A stretch of 64,000 nucleotides of DNA. It comes from Verrucomicrobiales bacterium (GTDB lineage Bacteria; Verrucomicrobiota; Verrucomicrobiia; Limisphaerales; UBA9464). The position numbers and the translations under genes were made by a program. Location of the stretch: NCBI GenBank assembly GCA_027488845.1, contig JAIYBC010000046.1, positions 1 to 64,000 of the forward strand. Direction: 5' to 3'. A model generated the notes under the pieces. The model was not told the origin of the DNA. It did no database searches and saw only the letters and a program-made list of their open reading frames with translations. Shown here in pieces: positions 18,542-25,823 of this stretch; position 1 is the stretch's first letter; the number at the start of each line of letters is the position of its first letter.

Positions 18542-19075
18542 ATGACGCCAACGCAACTTGTCGAGGACCTCACGCTGGTTCCGCTCCCGCAGTGGTGGGA
18601 GAACCCGTGGTTCCTCCTCGGCGTGCCCGCGCTGGCCGGCGTCCTCCTCTACCTGGCGACCCGCTGGTGGATGTCCCGCAGGCCCCCTGCCCTGGCGCCG
18701 GTCGAAGTCGTGGGCCCACCCGTCCACGACGAATACCTGCGCCTGCTCCGGGACCTCCGCGCGAAGGCGGCGGCAATGGAGGCCTACCCGCTCGCGATCG
18801 AGGTCAGCGGGATCCTCCGCGCCTACCTGGAGGCGCAGTACCGCTTCGGCATCCGCTACCAGACCACCCGGGAATTCCTGGGCTCGGTGGCGTCCGACGG
18901 CCGTTTCAATCCCGTGCACCGGGGAACCCTGGCCGGCTTCCTCGGGCTGTGTGACGCCGTGAAGTTCGCCCGGCAGGACGTGGAGGCGGACCGGAAGACC
19001 GGACTGGTGGAGACCGCGGAGCGGTTCGTGGCGGAGTGCGCCGGAGCGCAGGCTTCGGGGAGGGCGACGACATGA
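18542..19075 (+). CDS. Small single-pass membrane protein of Bat cassette (DUF4381-like)
   Basis: A 177-aa protein with one membrane segment near residues 22-42 (PWFLLGVPALAGVLLYLATRWW) and a soluble helical tail containing SGILRAYLEAQYRFGI and TTREFL, the pattern seen in the short protein that sits between DUF58 and BatA genes. Its C-terminal stop overlaps the next start (ATGA). The start at ATG 18542 leaves a 58-base gap after DUF58. Role inferred from position: membrane partner of the VWA proteins. Confidence 0.78.
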   Translation: MTPTQLVEDLTLVPLPQWWENPWFLLGVPALAGVLLYLATRWWMSRRPPALAPVEVVGPPVHDEYLRLLRDLRAKAAAMEAYPLAIEVSGILRAYLEAQYRFGIRYQTTREFLGSVASDGRFNPVHRGTLAGFLGLCDAVKFARQDVEADRKTGLVETAERFVAECAGAQASGRATT

Positions 19076-20022
19076 ACGACCTCGCCCAGATCGAGTTCCT
19101 GCATCCGTGGTTCCTGCTCGGACTCCTGGCGCTTCCGGTGTTGGCCTGGTGGCGGCGGCCCCGCGGTCCGGTCCCGTCCATCGTGGTGCCCACGCTCGCC
19201 GGCCGAGGCCATCTCGGCCGGCCGGTGCGGCGCCATCTCGGCCGCGTCGGATGGTGGTGGCCGCTGGTGCCGATAGCGCTGCTGGTCGTCGCCCTGGCCC
19301 GGCCCCGGATGCCTCGCGGCGACACGCCGGATCCCAGCAAGGGCATCGACATCATGCTCACCCTCGACTTCAGCCGCTCGATGGCCGAGACCGACTTCCG
19401 GCTCGACCGCAAGCGGGTCACACGCCGGCTGGCGCTGGAGACGGTGACCGAGAAGTTCATCGAGGGACGTCCCAACGACCGCATCGGCATCGTCTGCTTC
19501 GCGCGGACGCCGTTCCTCGTCAGCCCGCTCACCCTCGACCACAAGTGGGCGGTCGCCTCGATGAGGCAGACGGACCTGGCCACCGGCACCGGCATCGGAT
19601 GGGCGGTGATGGCGGCGGGGAACTTCCTGCGGCGCGACAGCGATCGCAGCAAGGTGGTGATCCTGATCACCGACGGCGACAACTCGTCGGGCCCGAGGGC
19701 CTCCGAGGTCGTCTCGCAGCTGGTGGCCGACCGGGTGAAGCTCTATTCGGTCCTGATCGGGCCCGAGATGGTCACGCCGACCGCGGCGGCGTCCCACGAC
19801 CTCAACAAGGCCGCGCGGGTCACGGGCGGCCAGTTCTTCCAGGCCAACGACACACGGGCCCTGCAGGGCATCTACAACCTCATCGACCGCATCGAGAAGC
19901 GGGAGCTGATCCAGAAGCGCTTCGTGCTCTGGCGGGAGCTGTTCCCCTGGCCCTTGGCGGCCGGGGCCCTGCTCTGGCTGGCGGGACGGCTCGCCTCCGA
20001 CTTGGGAAGGAGGATCCCGTGA
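19072..20022 (+). CDS. VWA domain membrane protein, BatA-like
   Basis: A 316-aa protein with two N-terminal membrane segments (about residues 13-27 and 58-76), a von Willebrand A domain in the periplasm (about 92-275) and a C-terminal membrane segment (about 292-308). The metal-ion adhesion site is intact: DFSRS (DxSxS), a threonine-containing TDLATGTGIG loop and ITDGDNSS. The gene overlaps its neighbours by 4 bases at both ends, so it is translated as part of the cassette. Bat proteins are linked to envelope stress and oxygen tolerance in other bacteria. Confidence 0.88.
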   Translation: MNDLAQIEFLHPWFLLGLLALPVLAWWRRPRGPVPSIVVPTLAGRGHLGRPVRRHLGRVGWWWPLVPIALLVVALARPRMPRGDTPDPSKGIDIMLTLDFSRSMAETDFRLDRKRVTRRLALETVTEKFIEGRPNDRIGIVCFARTPFLVSPLTLDHKWAVASMRQTDLATGTGIGWAVMAAGNFLRRDSDRSKVVILITDGDNSSGPRASEVVSQLVADRVKLYSVLIGPEMVTPTAAASHDLNKAARVTGGQFFQANDTRALQGIYNLIDRIEKRELIQKRFVLWRELFPWPLAAGALLWLAGRLASDLGRRIP

Positions 20023-21086
20023 GGTTCGCCCAACCCGAGCTCCTATGGACCGTGCCCGCGGCGCTGTTGTCGTTGGCGATCGCCGGCTGGTTGTCGCGTC
20101 GGAGACGCAGGAACGCCGCGGCGAAGTTCGCCGGGGGTCCCGGGCGGGCCTGGGCGAACGACGGCGCGGACCGGGTACGCCGTCGGTTGGACGCGGTCCT
20201 TGTCGTGGTCGCGGCCGTCGGCCTCGGCCTCGCCGCAGCACGTCCCCTGATGTTCCAGGCGTCGACCCAGTCCGAGCTGCGGGGCGTCCCCTACATCCTC
20301 GCGCTGGACCTGTCGCGTTCGATGCTGACACCGGACGTCCGGCCGAACCGCTGGACCGCGGCGACCAACGCGATCGCCGGGTTCCTGGAGGAGGCCGGAG
20401 GCGACCGGGTGGGACTGGTGACCTTCTCCGGGGTCGCCTACCTGAACGCGCCGCTCTCCTTCGACACGCGGGCGATCCAGACCATCCTGCGCTACACCTC
20501 GCCGCTGAGCGTGGACATGGACGGCGAGACGGCGGGCTCCGACCTCGGGGCGGCGATCGAGAAGGCGGGGCGCTACTTCGTGACCAACTCGATCCAACCC
20601 CGGGTCGTGGTGCTGGTCACCGACGGCGAGGACTCCGGCACGGCGCTGCTCGAGGTCGGCCGTCGCTGGGCGCGGCAGGGCGTGAAGGTCTGCGCCATCG
20701 GCGTCGGGACGCGGGCCGGGGCGAAGGTTCCCCGGATCCAGTACGGCGGGATGGCCGGCGGCGGATCCGCGCAGAACTCGTCCGGCCAGGAGGTCGTCTC
20801 GCGGTTGAACGAAGCCAACCTGAAGCGCATCACCGCCTTGACCGGCGGGCGCTACCATCCGCTCGGCGAACGGGGCGAAGGCTTCCGGAAGCTGCGCGAG
20901 GAGTTCCTGCGGCCGCTGACGGAAAGCGCCGCGAGGCAGGATCTACGGAACTACGTCGAGGGATACCAGCACCCCCTCGGGGCCGCCATCCTCGCGCTGC
21001 TCGCCCGGTTCGCGGTCGGCGCCGGACGCAGCCGTCGCGCGGTCGTCGCCACCCCGATCCGGACCACCGAAACACCCCGGCCATGA
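20019..21086 (+). CDS. VWA domain membrane protein, BatB-like
   Basis: A 355-aa second VWA protein with membrane segments near residues 5-23 and 55-73, a VWA domain with DLSRS metal site and VTDGEDSG, and a final hydrophobic stretch near 320-338. The GTG start at 20019 is well supported: it overlaps the previous stop and has a strong GGGAAGGAGG Shine-Dalgarno about 5 bases upstream, one of the few good ones in this window. It probably pairs with the preceding VWA protein in the membrane. Confidence 0.87.
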   Translation: MRFAQPELLWTVPAALLSLAIAGWLSRRRRRNAAAKFAGGPGRAWANDGADRVRRRLDAVLVVVAAVGLGLAAARPLMFQASTQSELRGVPYILALDLSRSMLTPDVRPNRWTAATNAIAGFLEEAGGDRVGLVTFSGVAYLNAPLSFDTRAIQTILRYTSPLSVDMDGETAGSDLGAAIEKAGRYFVTNSIQPRVVVLVTDGEDSGTALLEVGRRWARQGVKVCAIGVGTRAGAKVPRIQYGGMAGGGSAQNSSGQEVVSRLNEANLKRITALTGGRYHPLGERGEGFRKLREEFLRPLTESAARQDLRNYVEGYQHPLGAAILALLARFAVGAGRSRRAVVATPIRTTETPRP

Positions 21087-22663
21087 GCAACGAATCCCTC
21101 CGTTCCCTCACCCTCGCGGCCGTCCTCGTCGCCGTCGTCGCACCGCGGGTCCTCGCGGCGGACACGGACCTCGACATCCCGTCCCTGCAGCGGCAGTTGA
21201 CCAACGGCGCCCCGGCGGCGGTGGCGGACCTGCTGTCGGCGGCGGCCGAGCGGTCGCCGGAGAACGTCGCGTTGCACTACGATCTCGGCGTGGCGGCCTA
21301 CGCGGCGAAGCGGTGGGAGGACGCCTTGGTGGCCTTCGACCGCGTGGAGGCCTCGGGACACCGGTCCCTTTCGCCGATGGCCCGGTTCCAAAGGGGCAAC
21401 GCCGAGTTCCAGCTCGGCGTCGAGGCGCAGGCGTCCAACCTGGACGAGACCATCTCGCGCTGGAAGGCGTCGCTGGAGGCCTTCTCCACGGTGTTGAAGG
21501 AGCGTCCGACCGACGTGCGGGCCCGTGGCAACGAGGCCTACGTGCGGGACCGCCTGACGAAACTGCTGTTGGAGGAGGCCCGCAAGTCGGCCGCGGAGGC
21601 CCGTCGGCCGAAGCAGCAACCCCAACGGAAGCTGGCCCTGCTGCGGAACGCCTTCGAGAAGTTCAGCGACGCCCGTGAGGTGGCCCCGGACAACGCGGAG
21701 GCGAAGGCCGGCGAGGAGGCCTTCCGTCAGGAACTGGCCGAGGCCCTGAAACAGGAGGGCCTGAAGGACGCCGGGGCGCCGTTGATGCTGCGTCCGAACC
21801 GGCGCGAGCCGAGGTTGCCGGACGTCGACACGAGCCGCCTGGAACAGGGGATGGCGGAGCTTGAGGAGAGCCGGGAGCTGAAGCCGGGCGATCCGGAGAC
21901 CGCGGCGGCGATCGAGCAGGCCAAGGCCAAGCTGGCCGACGCCAAGGTCCGTCAGGCGGAGACGTTCATGGCGTTGGAGGAGCAGATCCCGATCGCCAAG
22001 GAGAAGCTGGCGTTGCTGCGGATGGCCCGTGAACAGGTGGACAAGGCGCTGGACCAGGCCCCGGGTCACGCCGAGGCCAAGGAGCTCGGCGAGGAGATCG
22101 ACCGGCGGATGGCCCAGGTGCACGAAGACGAGGGGGATTTCCAGGAGCAGCAGTCCCAGTTCGGGAACCTCGAGCAGCAGACCATGCAACTGGGCCAGGC
22201 GGTGGACCACTTCCAGCAGGCCGGCGAGCTGCGTCCGGAAGACCGCCGGCTGGAGGCGAAGCAGAAGAAGGCCGAGGACAAGCTCGCCCAGGCGCTCGAG
22301 AAGCTCGCGGACCGGCTGATGAAGTCCCCCGGCGAGGGGGAGTCGATGGAGTCCAAGGCGGCCCGCCTCGAAGGGGCGGAACAGGCCCTGGGGGAACTCC
22401 AGTCCATGCGGCCGAGCGACGCGACCGCGGAGAAGGCGGAACAGGTCGGCAAGGAGCTGGACGGTTTGCGGCAGGGGATGGCCGACCGCGGGAAGGAACC
22501 CGGCGGGCAGCAGGGGCAGTCGCAGCCGGGCGGGCAGCGACCCGGCCAGGGACCGCTGCAGCAGCAGCCGGGGCCGCCGCTCGACGGCCCGCCCCGCATC
22601 GACCAGCCCGGGAGCCGGGGAACCGCCCCGAGGAACGCGGGACGGAACCTCCGCGACTACTGA
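21083..22663 (+). CDS. Exported TPR protein closing the Bat cassette
   Basis: A 526-aa protein with a cleavable signal peptide (about residues 1-25, ending VLAADT), at least one classical TPR (NVALHYDLGVAAYAAKRWEDALVAFDRVE, about 56-84) and several degenerate repeats, long charged helices, and a low-complexity C-terminal tail rich in Q, G and P (about 470-510). It resembles BatC/BatE-type TPR proteins. The start overlaps the previous stop (ATGA). The mix of coiled helices and TPRs suggests a periplasmic scaffold for the VWA pair. Nothing enzymatic is visible. Confidence 0.8.
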   Translation: MSNESLRSLTLAAVLVAVVAPRVLAADTDLDIPSLQRQLTNGAPAAVADLLSAAAERSPENVALHYDLGVAAYAAKRWEDALVAFDRVEASGHRSLSPMARFQRGNAEFQLGVEAQASNLDETISRWKASLEAFSTVLKERPTDVRARGNEAYVRDRLTKLLLEEARKSAAEARRPKQQPQRKLALLRNAFEKFSDAREVAPDNAEAKAGEEAFRQELAEALKQEGLKDAGAPLMLRPNRREPRLPDVDTSRLEQGMAELEESRELKPGDPETAAAIEQAKAKLADAKVRQAETFMALEEQIPIAKEKLALLRMAREQVDKALDQAPGHAEAKELGEEIDRRMAQVHEDEGDFQEQQSQFGNLEQQTMQLGQAVDHFQQAGELRPEDRRLEAKQKKAEDKLAQALEKLADRLMKSPGEGESMESKAARLEGAEQALGELQSMRPSDATAEKAEQVGKELDGLRQGMADRGKEPGGQQGQSQPGGQRPGQGPLQQQPGPPLDGPPRIDQPGSRGTAPRNAGRNLRDY

Positions 22664-22741
22664 CACCCGGTTCCGGCCGCCGAACGAATCGGGCACCTCG
22701 CACTTCCTCCGCGCGTCCCCACGGGGCACACTCATCCCGCC

Positions 22742-24136
22742 ATGAGCGACACAATTTCCCGACGAAAGCCACAGGTGCTGGTGGCGGACGACGAGGAGAC
22801 GCTGCGCACCCTGCTGAAGTACAACTTCACCAAGCTGGGGTACGACGTCCTGGTGGCCTGCAACGGACGCGAGGCGGTGGAGATGATGACCGAGGACGTC
22901 GCCGCCTGCGTGCTCGACCTGAAGATGCCGGAGTTGGACGGCATCGCCGCACTGGGGCAGATCAAGCGTCTCCATCCCGAGACCCCGGTGGTGATGATCT
23001 CGGCCCACGGCCAGGTGAAGGACGCGGTGGAGGCGATCAAGCAGGGGGCGCTGGACTACGTCACCAAGCCCTTCGACCTGGAGGAACTGCTGGCGATCGT
23101 CCGTCAGGCGGTCACGGTCGGCCGCGGGCTCAAGGAAGGCGCGCGCCTGCAGCAGGCGGTCGGGAACTCGCGTCCGAGCAGCGATTTCGGCGGCACCTCG
23201 GAGGCGGCCCAGCGGTTGCGCACCCAGGTCTCGCGCATCGCGGACCTGAACTCCACGGTGCTGATCACCGGCGAGAGCGGCACGGGCAAGAGCCTGCTGG
23301 CCCGGGTGATCCACTACGCCAGTTCCCGTTCGAAGGGCCCGTTCATCTCGGTGAGCTGCCCTTCCCTGCCGCGGGAACTGCTGGAGTCGGAGATGTTCGG
23401 CCACGAGAAGGGCGCCTTCACCGGGGCGCTCCAGAGGCGGATCGGACGCGTCGAGATGGCCGAGGGCGGCACGCTCTTCCTGGACGAGGTCGGCGACCTC
23501 CCGTTGAGCCTCCAACCCAAGCTGCTGACCTTCCTCCAGGAACGCATCTTCCAGCGCGTGGGCGGCTCCGAGAACCTCGAGGCGGACGTGCGCGTCATCG
23601 CCGCCACCAACTCCGACCTCACGGAGAAGGTCCGCAACCGCGAGTTCCGCGAGGACCTCTATTTCCGGCTGAACGTGATCCCGCTGAAGCTCCCGCCGCT
23701 GCGCTCGCGCAAGGAGGACGTGCTGGGGCTGGCCGGGCGGTTCCTGGAATCGGTGGCCAAGGAGCGGCGGACACAGGTCTGCAGCCTCGATCCGGCGGTC
23801 CAGGAAACACTCCTCAAGTACCACTGGCCGGGCAACGTGCGGGAACTGGAGAACGTGCTGGAACGCGCCTCGGCCTTCGCCGCCGACGGCGTGATCCGCA
23901 GGGACGACCTGCCGGAGGACCTCCTGTTCCTGGATCCGCCGTCGGATGCGGCGGGAGCCGCGGCGAACGGGGCGAACGAGCTGTCGCTGGGAGGGATCCC
24001 CTTGGCGACGCTCGAGGAGAAGGCGTTGCGTCAGACGCTCGAGCTCTGCCGCGGCAACAAGACCGAGGCCGCCCGGCGGCTCGGGGTCTCGGGCAAGACG
24101 ATCTACAACATGATGTCGCGCTACGGCGTGGAGTGA
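22742..24136 (+). CDS. NtrC-family sigma-54-dependent response regulator
   Basis: Transcription activator with receiver (residues 5-120, phospho-acceptor Asp59, switch Lys in VTKPFD), AAA+ domain (about 148-375) with Walker A GESGTGKS (177-184) and an intact sigma-54-contact loop GAFTGA (224-229), and a Fis-type helix-turn-helix (about 425-464, NKTEAARRLGVSGKTIYNMMSRYG). It should activate sigma-54 promoters on phosphorylation. A histidine kinase is encoded convergently across a terminator and is the likely partner. A candidate -24/-12 site lies before that kinase. A closely similar regulator with an altered loop lies at 34169-35629. Confidence 0.94.
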   Translation: MSDTISRRKPQVLVADDEETLRTLLKYNFTKLGYDVLVACNGREAVEMMTEDVAACVLDLKMPELDGIAALGQIKRLHPETPVVMISAHGQVKDAVEAIKQGALDYVTKPFDLEELLAIVRQAVTVGRGLKEGARLQQAVGNSRPSSDFGGTSEAAQRLRTQVSRIADLNSTVLITGESGTGKSLLARVIHYASSRSKGPFISVSCPSLPRELLESEMFGHEKGAFTGALQRRIGRVEMAEGGTLFLDEVGDLPLSLQPKLLTFLQERIFQRVGGSENLEADVRVIAATNSDLTEKVRNREFREDLYFRLNVIPLKLPPLRSRKEDVLGLAGRFLESVAKERRTQVCSLDPAVQETLLKYHWPGNVRELENVLERASAFAADGVIRRDDLPEDLLFLDPPSDAAGAAANGANELSLGGIPLATLEEKALRQTLELCRGNKTEAARRLGVSGKTIYNMMSRYGVE

Positions 24137-24151
24137 CCGGACAAGAAAAGG

Positions 24152-24187
24152 CCCCGCCTCCGGGATACAGTCCCGGCGGCGGGGTTT
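24152..24187. terminator. Bidirectional rho-independent terminator
   Basis: A 14-base stem with one mismatch (24152-24165 with 24171-24184) around a TACAG loop, starting CCCCGCC and ending GGCGGGG, followed by TTT on the plus strand and, on the minus strand, by TTTTC. It separates the convergent regulator and kinase genes. Confidence 0.85.
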
Positions 24188-24225
24188 GGCATTGATAGCA
24201 CTCCTATTGGGAAAGGGGACGCGGG

Positions 24226-25014
24226 CTACTCGCCCGGCATGGCGGGAAGCACGACGCGGAAGACGGTTCCGGCACCGGGCCGGCTGGCGCAGTTCACGAA
24301 GCCACCGTGCTCGCGGACGATCGACTGGACGACGCTCAAGCCCACGCCGGTGCCGCCCTGCTCGGCCTTGGTCGTGAAGAACGGGTCGAAGATGCGGGAA
24401 CGGACCTCGGCCGGCATCCCGGGACCGTCGTCGGCGACGGTGAACTCGACCGCCGGGACCTGATGCCCGCGATCGACGGCGCAACGGGAGGCCTTGGCGG
24501 AGACCCGGATCGTTCCGGTGTCGCCGGCGAACGCCTCGATCGCGTTCTTCACGAGGTTCGAAAGGACCTGGTGGAGCCGGTCGGTGGGACAGGCGACGCG
24601 GGGAAGGCCCACCCCGTTGGAGACCTCGATAACGACGCGTTCACGGCACACGGGCCGCAGGGCCTCGACCACATCCTCCACCACGGCCGAAGGCTTCGAG
24701 GCCGGGGGTTGGACCGCGGGCTTCTGGGAAACGCGACGGGTGTTGGCGAGGTCCAGGGCCCGTCGGGCGCCACGGACGATCTGCTGCAGGCTCGCGGTCG
24801 CGTCGTCGTTCAGGTCGTCCAACACCGGCATGAGCTCGGCGTGGCCGAGGACGGCGGCGAGGGCGTTGCGGATCTCATGGAGCAGCGCCGCGTCGGCGAT
24901 GGCGGGCTCGGAGCGTTGGACGTCGGCCGCGGCCATGGACCGCGTCATGCGGGAAGCCGACGGCTCCCTCGATTCGAGGCGCTCCGGAACCAGAAAGTTT
25001 TCGATGACCGACAT
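24226..25014 (-). CDS. Sensor histidine kinase, soluble, NtrB-like
   Basis: A 262-aa kinase without membrane segments or a recognisable sensor domain: a 40-residue N-terminal leader, dimerisation/phospho-acceptor helix LLHEIRNAL (His46), and an ATP-binding domain with the N box NLVKNAIEAF, DDGPGMP, FFTTK and GTGVGLS boxes. The layout suits a cytoplasmic kinase that phosphorylates the NtrC-type regulator next door. ATG 25014 is chosen; GTG 25020 is better placed for the GGAGG that lies 5-8 bases further up. A possible sigma-54 promoter overlaps that region. What it senses is not visible. Confidence 0.87.
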   Translation of the reverse strand: MSVIENFLVPERLESREPSASRMTRSMAAADVQRSEPAIADAALLHEIRNALAAVLGHAELMPVLDDLNDDATASLQQIVRGARRALDLANTRRVSQKPAVQPPASKPSAVVEDVVEALRPVCRERVVIEVSNGVGLPRVACPTDRLHQVLSNLVKNAIEAFAGDTGTIRVSAKASRCAVDRGHQVPAVEFTVADDGPGMPAEVRSRIFDPFFTTKAEQGGTGVGLSVVQSIVREHGGFVNCASRPGAGTVFRVVLPAMPGE

Positions 25015-25031
25015 GCTCACGACGCCCTCCT

Positions 25032-25048
25032 CGCAGGCGACGTGCCAA
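25032..25048 (-). promoter_or_regulatory. Candidate sigma-54 (-24/-12) promoter of the kinase gene
   Basis: The minus strand reads TTGGCACGTCGCCTGCG. The invariant GG and GC are exactly 10 bases apart, and TTGGCACG matches the -24 consensus perfectly; the -12 half is CTGC rather than TTGC. The predicted transcript start lies about 7 bases before the ATG. The adjacent NtrC-type regulator makes autoregulation plausible, but a single match could be chance. Confidence 0.4.
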
Positions 25049-25199
25049 ACCACGGCAGGTCCTGTTTTGCGGGGATTGCACACCCTAGGGTGCCACATCG
25101 GGGCCTTGCCGGATGGCAATGTTGGAAAGCATTTACCCGCGGGGTTGGGGAGGCCTGTAAAAAGGAAACAACCGTCCCGAGGTGCATCGCGACCCCTGA

Positions 25200-25225
25200 A
25201 AACAGGCTTCGGAAGCTTCCTGTTT
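25200..25225. repeat. Inverted repeat upstream of the H-NOX gene
   Basis: AAACAGG (25200-25206) and CCTGTTT (25219-25225) flank a 12-base centre that itself contains GGAAGCTTCC. The site ends 37 bases before the H-NOX start. A separate perfect palindrome CACCCTAGGGTG lies at 25081-25092. Both sit in the 248-base divergent gap between the kinase and H-NOX genes and could be operators; no known regulator site is recognised. Confidence 0.45.
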
Positions 25226-25262
25226 CTCGACTTGGCCTGTTCCGCCGTGCTTCGCTGTCGGC

Positions 25263-25823
25263 ATGTACGGACTGGTGAACCGCGCGGTGGAGAAACTGGT
25301 ATGCTCCCGATTCGGCGAGCCGGCTTGGGAACGCATCAAGGCCCGGGCCGGGGTGGACGTGGAGTTCTTCGCCAGCAACGAGTCGTATCCGGATTCGATG
25401 ACCTACGGACTGGTCGCCGCCGCCAGCGCCGAGCTCGGGCTTCCCGCGGCCACCATCCTGGAGTCCTTCGGCGAGTACTGGGTCCTCGAAGTGGCCCCGG
25501 CCGGCTATGGGGCGATGCTCGACAGTGCCGGCCGCACGCTCCCGGACTTCCTTGAGAACCTGCCCCATTTCCACACGCGGGTCGCGATGATCTTCCCCAA
25601 CCTCCAACCGCCCCGCTTCGAGACCTCGGACCGGACCCAGGATTCCCTGGTGCTCCACTACCATTCGAACCGCCTCGGCCTCGAGCCGTTCCTGCTGGGG
25701 ATCATCCGTGGACTCGGCAAGCGCTTCCAGGTGGCCGTCCAGGTGGACCACATCGGCAGCCGCGGCACGGGTTCGGACCACGAGACGTTCCGGATCACCT
25801 GGTCGGCCGGCGGCGCCGCATGA
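25263..25823 (+). CDS. H-NOX haem nitric oxide sensor protein
   Basis: A 186-aa stand-alone haem-NO-binding domain. The proximal haem ligand is His104 in ENLPHFHTRV and the haem-propionate motif YxSxR is intact (Tyr133, Ser135, Arg137). At the distal-pocket position that is tyrosine in O2-binding H-NOX proteins this one has proline (Pro142 by alignment to the YxSxR motif), so I infer an NO-selective sensor. The last codons overlap the next start by 4 bases (ATGA); the partner kinase carries the matching HNOBA domain. In Shewanella and Vibrio such pairs convert NO into control of kinase autophosphorylation. Confidence 0.93.
   Translation: MYGLVNRAVEKLVCSRFGEPAWERIKARAGVDVEFFASNESYPDSMTYGLVAAASAELGLPAATILESFGEYWVLEVAPAGYGAMLDSAGRTLPDFLENLPHFHTRVAMIFPNLQPPRFETSDRTQDSLVLHYHSNRLGLEPFLLGIIRGLGKRFQVAVQVDHIGSRGTGSDHETFRITWSAGGAA

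Noticed and set aside
25236-25262. Promoter boxes TTGGCC and CTGTCG before the H-NOX gene
   Set aside because: The -10 candidate would end 2 bases before the ATG, placing the transcript start inside the gene; neither box is convincing.
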